A stretch of 64,000 nucleotides of DNA, taken from NCBI GenBank assembly GCA_022578965.1, contig MU400511.1, positions 675,818 to 739,817 on the forward strand. The letters run 5' to 3'. This stretch comes from Xylaria sp. FL1777. Lineage: Eukaryota > Ascomycota > Sordariomycetes > Xylariales > Xylariaceae. Of this stretch, positions 62,167 to 64,000 are shown in pieces. The position numbers were made by a program, and so were the translations under genes. Position 1 is the stretch's first letter. Each line of letters begins with the position of its first letter. The notes beneath the pieces were generated by a model that worked only from the letters and a program-made list of their open reading frames with translations, searched no databases and had not been told where the DNA came from.

Positions 62167-64000
62167 TTTTAATAGCTTTTTAATTAGTAAAACCTAGCAT
62201 ATAAAAGCAAATATTAATATAAAAAGCTAAATAATAGTTAATTTATAAAATAAACTTTTAAAAATATACTAAAAAAATATTTAAAAACAAAAATGCTAAT
62301 TAGCATTATATAAATAAACTTTATTTAATAATTAATAAATTAAATATAAGTTATACTACTAAAAACAAAAAGTTAAAAATTAAGTTTAAGAATTTTAAAG
62401 ACTTTTAAAATTAGTAAAGTATTAAAACAATAAATATTAGCACTTTTATTAGCTACTTTTATTAAAAAAAAAGCAGTAATAAAAAAAAAGTTAAATAGCA
62501 ATAATAAAAAAAAACTAACATTAATGCTAATATTATAAAATAAACTAGTTGCTTTAACTTAAAAAATAGCTTAAATACTAAATATTATAACTAAAGTTAG
62601 TAATTAGTTTAAATTAACTAGTTTAAACTAAAACTAAAAACTCATTAGTTTTTTTTTTAAAATAATTAAAAACTAGTTAGTTTAAACTAAAAACTAACTA
62701 GTTTTTTTTCGAAATAATTAAAAATTAATTAATTTAAACTAAAAACTAACTAGTTTTTTTTTTAAGTAATTAAAACTAATTAGTTTAAACTAAAATTAAT
62801 TAGTTTTTAATGTAAACTAATTAGTTTAAATTAAAACTAAAAAATTAAAATTATTATTATTATTTTAAATATGCTTTAATATTAAATGTTTTTTATTTTA
62901 ATATATATATTAAAGTATTTTTTATATAAATATGTATTTATTTAATTTTATTATTAATTATTATTATATATTAAGTAGGTTTTTATTAAAAAGTTAAAAA
63001 CTAATTAGTTTAAATTAAAAACTAACTAGTTTTTTTTAAAGTAATTAAAAACTAATTAGTTTGAATTAAAAACTAACTAGTTTTTTTTTTAATAATTAAA
63101 AACTAATTAATTTAATTTAAAAACTAACTAGTTTGAAATTTTAGTAAGTAAAAACTAATTAATATTTACTTTAAATTAATTTAATTGTTATATTAAAAAC
63201 TAAATTATTAACTTTAGTTATAACTTTTAAACTAGCATAAATATTAGCTATAGTAATTAAAGCAGCAATAATAGTTATTATTATAATAATAAATTAAAGT
63301 TTTAAACAAGTAATTATATTATAACTAATTTTTATACTATTATTAATAAACTTAATATTTATTTTTATTATTGCTACTTTTAAAGTAATAACTTAAAATA
63401 AAAAACTTAACTTTTTATTATTATTATTGCTTTTATTATTAAAATTCTTTATAATGTTAAAAATGCTAAACATTAAAAGTTTTAAATTTACTGCTTTAAA
63501 ACTTTATAATAAATTTATAAATATAAAAGCTTTTTTAATTTACGTTAAATTTTATTTAAAATAGCACTTTATTACTATTATAAAAAAAAATCAAAAAGTA
63601 ATAATTATTTTATAGTTTTTGTTAAAAAAAGTACTAAAATAGTTTTAATTTATTTTAAAAAAAATTTTAAAAGCTAATAAGTTAACTAACTTTAAGCTAA
63701 AAACAAAAAGATTTTTTAAAAACTACATTACGTTTAAAAATTAAATAAAAGTATTATTTAAAAATACTTAAAATATAAAACATGCTAAAAAAGCATTTTA
63801 ATGCTTAAAAGAAATAAAAGCAGCAGTAAATTATACTATAAACTTTAAATAATTAATAATAATTTTAAAATTGCTTAAACTTATATTAGTTTACTTATTT
63901 TATAATAAACTTAAAACTTAAATTTAAAATAAACTATATAAAATAAATAAACTAGCAAAAATTAATATATATATTAATATAGCTATTATAATTAATTAAT
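62167..64000 (+). pseudogene. Decayed gag region of copy E
   Basis: Matches the leader and gag of copies A and D when the 627-bp insertion is removed. The final 100 bases equal 17580-17680 of copy A, the segment after the Gag core. TAA/TAG codons break the frame. Only the 5' third of the element is in view. Confidence 0.8.
62591..63217. mobile_element. 627-bp inverted-repeat insertion (foldback/MITE-like)
   Basis: Inserted in the leader of copy E. Removing it and one ttataa restores the sequence found in copies A and D. Ends are inverted: ctaaagttagtaattagttt (left) and the reverse complement of the right end, ctaaagttaataatttagtt. The 6-bp duplication ttataa flanks it (62585-62590 and 63218-63223). 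The interior is built from seven or so repeats of aaaactaattagtttaaact and actaactagttttttt modules, highly self-complementary. No coding capacity was seen. Confidence 0.8.

Larger units (their letters stand above)
61676..64000 (+). mobile_element. Ty3/gypsy family 1, copy E (partial, cut by window end)
   Basis: 5' LTR at 61676-62166 (491 bp), then leader and gag homologous to 16474-17680 of copy A, interrupted at 62591-63217 by an inverted-repeat insertion. The window ends within gag. It is the most RIP-saturated family 1 copy; even the normally GC-richer LTR end has become AT. Confidence 0.92.

Noticed and set aside
1..64000. Mitochondrial genome or AT-rich protist or bacterial endosymbiont
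   Set aside because: No rRNA, tRNA, cox/nad genes or intact frames. Paired LTRs with 5-bp duplications and transition-only divergence point to RIP-mutated fungal nuclear DNA.

Overview
This window looks like a long, gene-poor, AT-rich heterochromatic block of a filamentous ascomycete (Pezizomycotina-type) nuclear genome. It is made almost wholly of transposable elements mutated by RIP (repeat-induced point mutation). The base composition is extremely AT-rich. Copies of the same repeat differ mainly by C-to-T and G-to-A transitions. Old reading frames stay in register over hundreds of codons and are broken by TAA and TAG codons where Gln, Arg or Trp are expected. I see no intact protein gene, rRNA, tRNA or CRISPR array. 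The organism assignment is inference; the composition, repeats and decayed frames are read from the sequence.

Layout. Family 1 is a Ty3/gypsy chromovirus-like LTR element of about 7.7 kb with 494-bp LTRs and 5-bp target-site duplications (TSDs). It has five copies: 1-3040 (minus, cut by the window edge), 5906-7568 (plus, internally deleted), 15980-23673 (plus, complete), 28905-45316 (minus, complete but interrupted) and 61676-64000 (plus, cut by the window edge). Family 2 is another Ty3/gypsy element (31221-39931, minus, 210-bp LTRs, TSD ATTAA), plus a GC-rich solo LTR at 25423-25796 that carries an exact two-unit 167-bp tandem duplication. Family 3 is a Ty1/copia element (26297-50088, minus, 287-bp LTRs, TSD AAATA). 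A short 1.6-kb element with 335-bp LTRs lies at 58977-60576 and shares leader sequence with the copia element.

These elements form a nest: family 2 sits in the integrase region of a family 1 copy, which sits in the reverse-transcriptase region of the copia element, which in turn split an older decayed sequence (23679-26296 plus 50094-53560). The TSDs give the insertion order directly.

The most unusual item that is not an LTR element is a decayed minus-strand gene at about 8440-11718. It has roughly 1,090 codons in one register, a repetitive N-terminal part, and at least five tandem C2H2 zinc fingers encoded by an 87-bp repeat at 9017-9452. A second decayed minus-strand gene at 3050-4860 carries a degraded CCHC zinc knuckle. 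Smaller items are two candidate terminal-inverted-repeat elements (14623-14756, 57520-57639), a 627-bp inverted-repeat insertion inside a family 1 copy (62591-63217), several minisatellites, and a few islands of near-normal base composition that escaped or post-date RIP.
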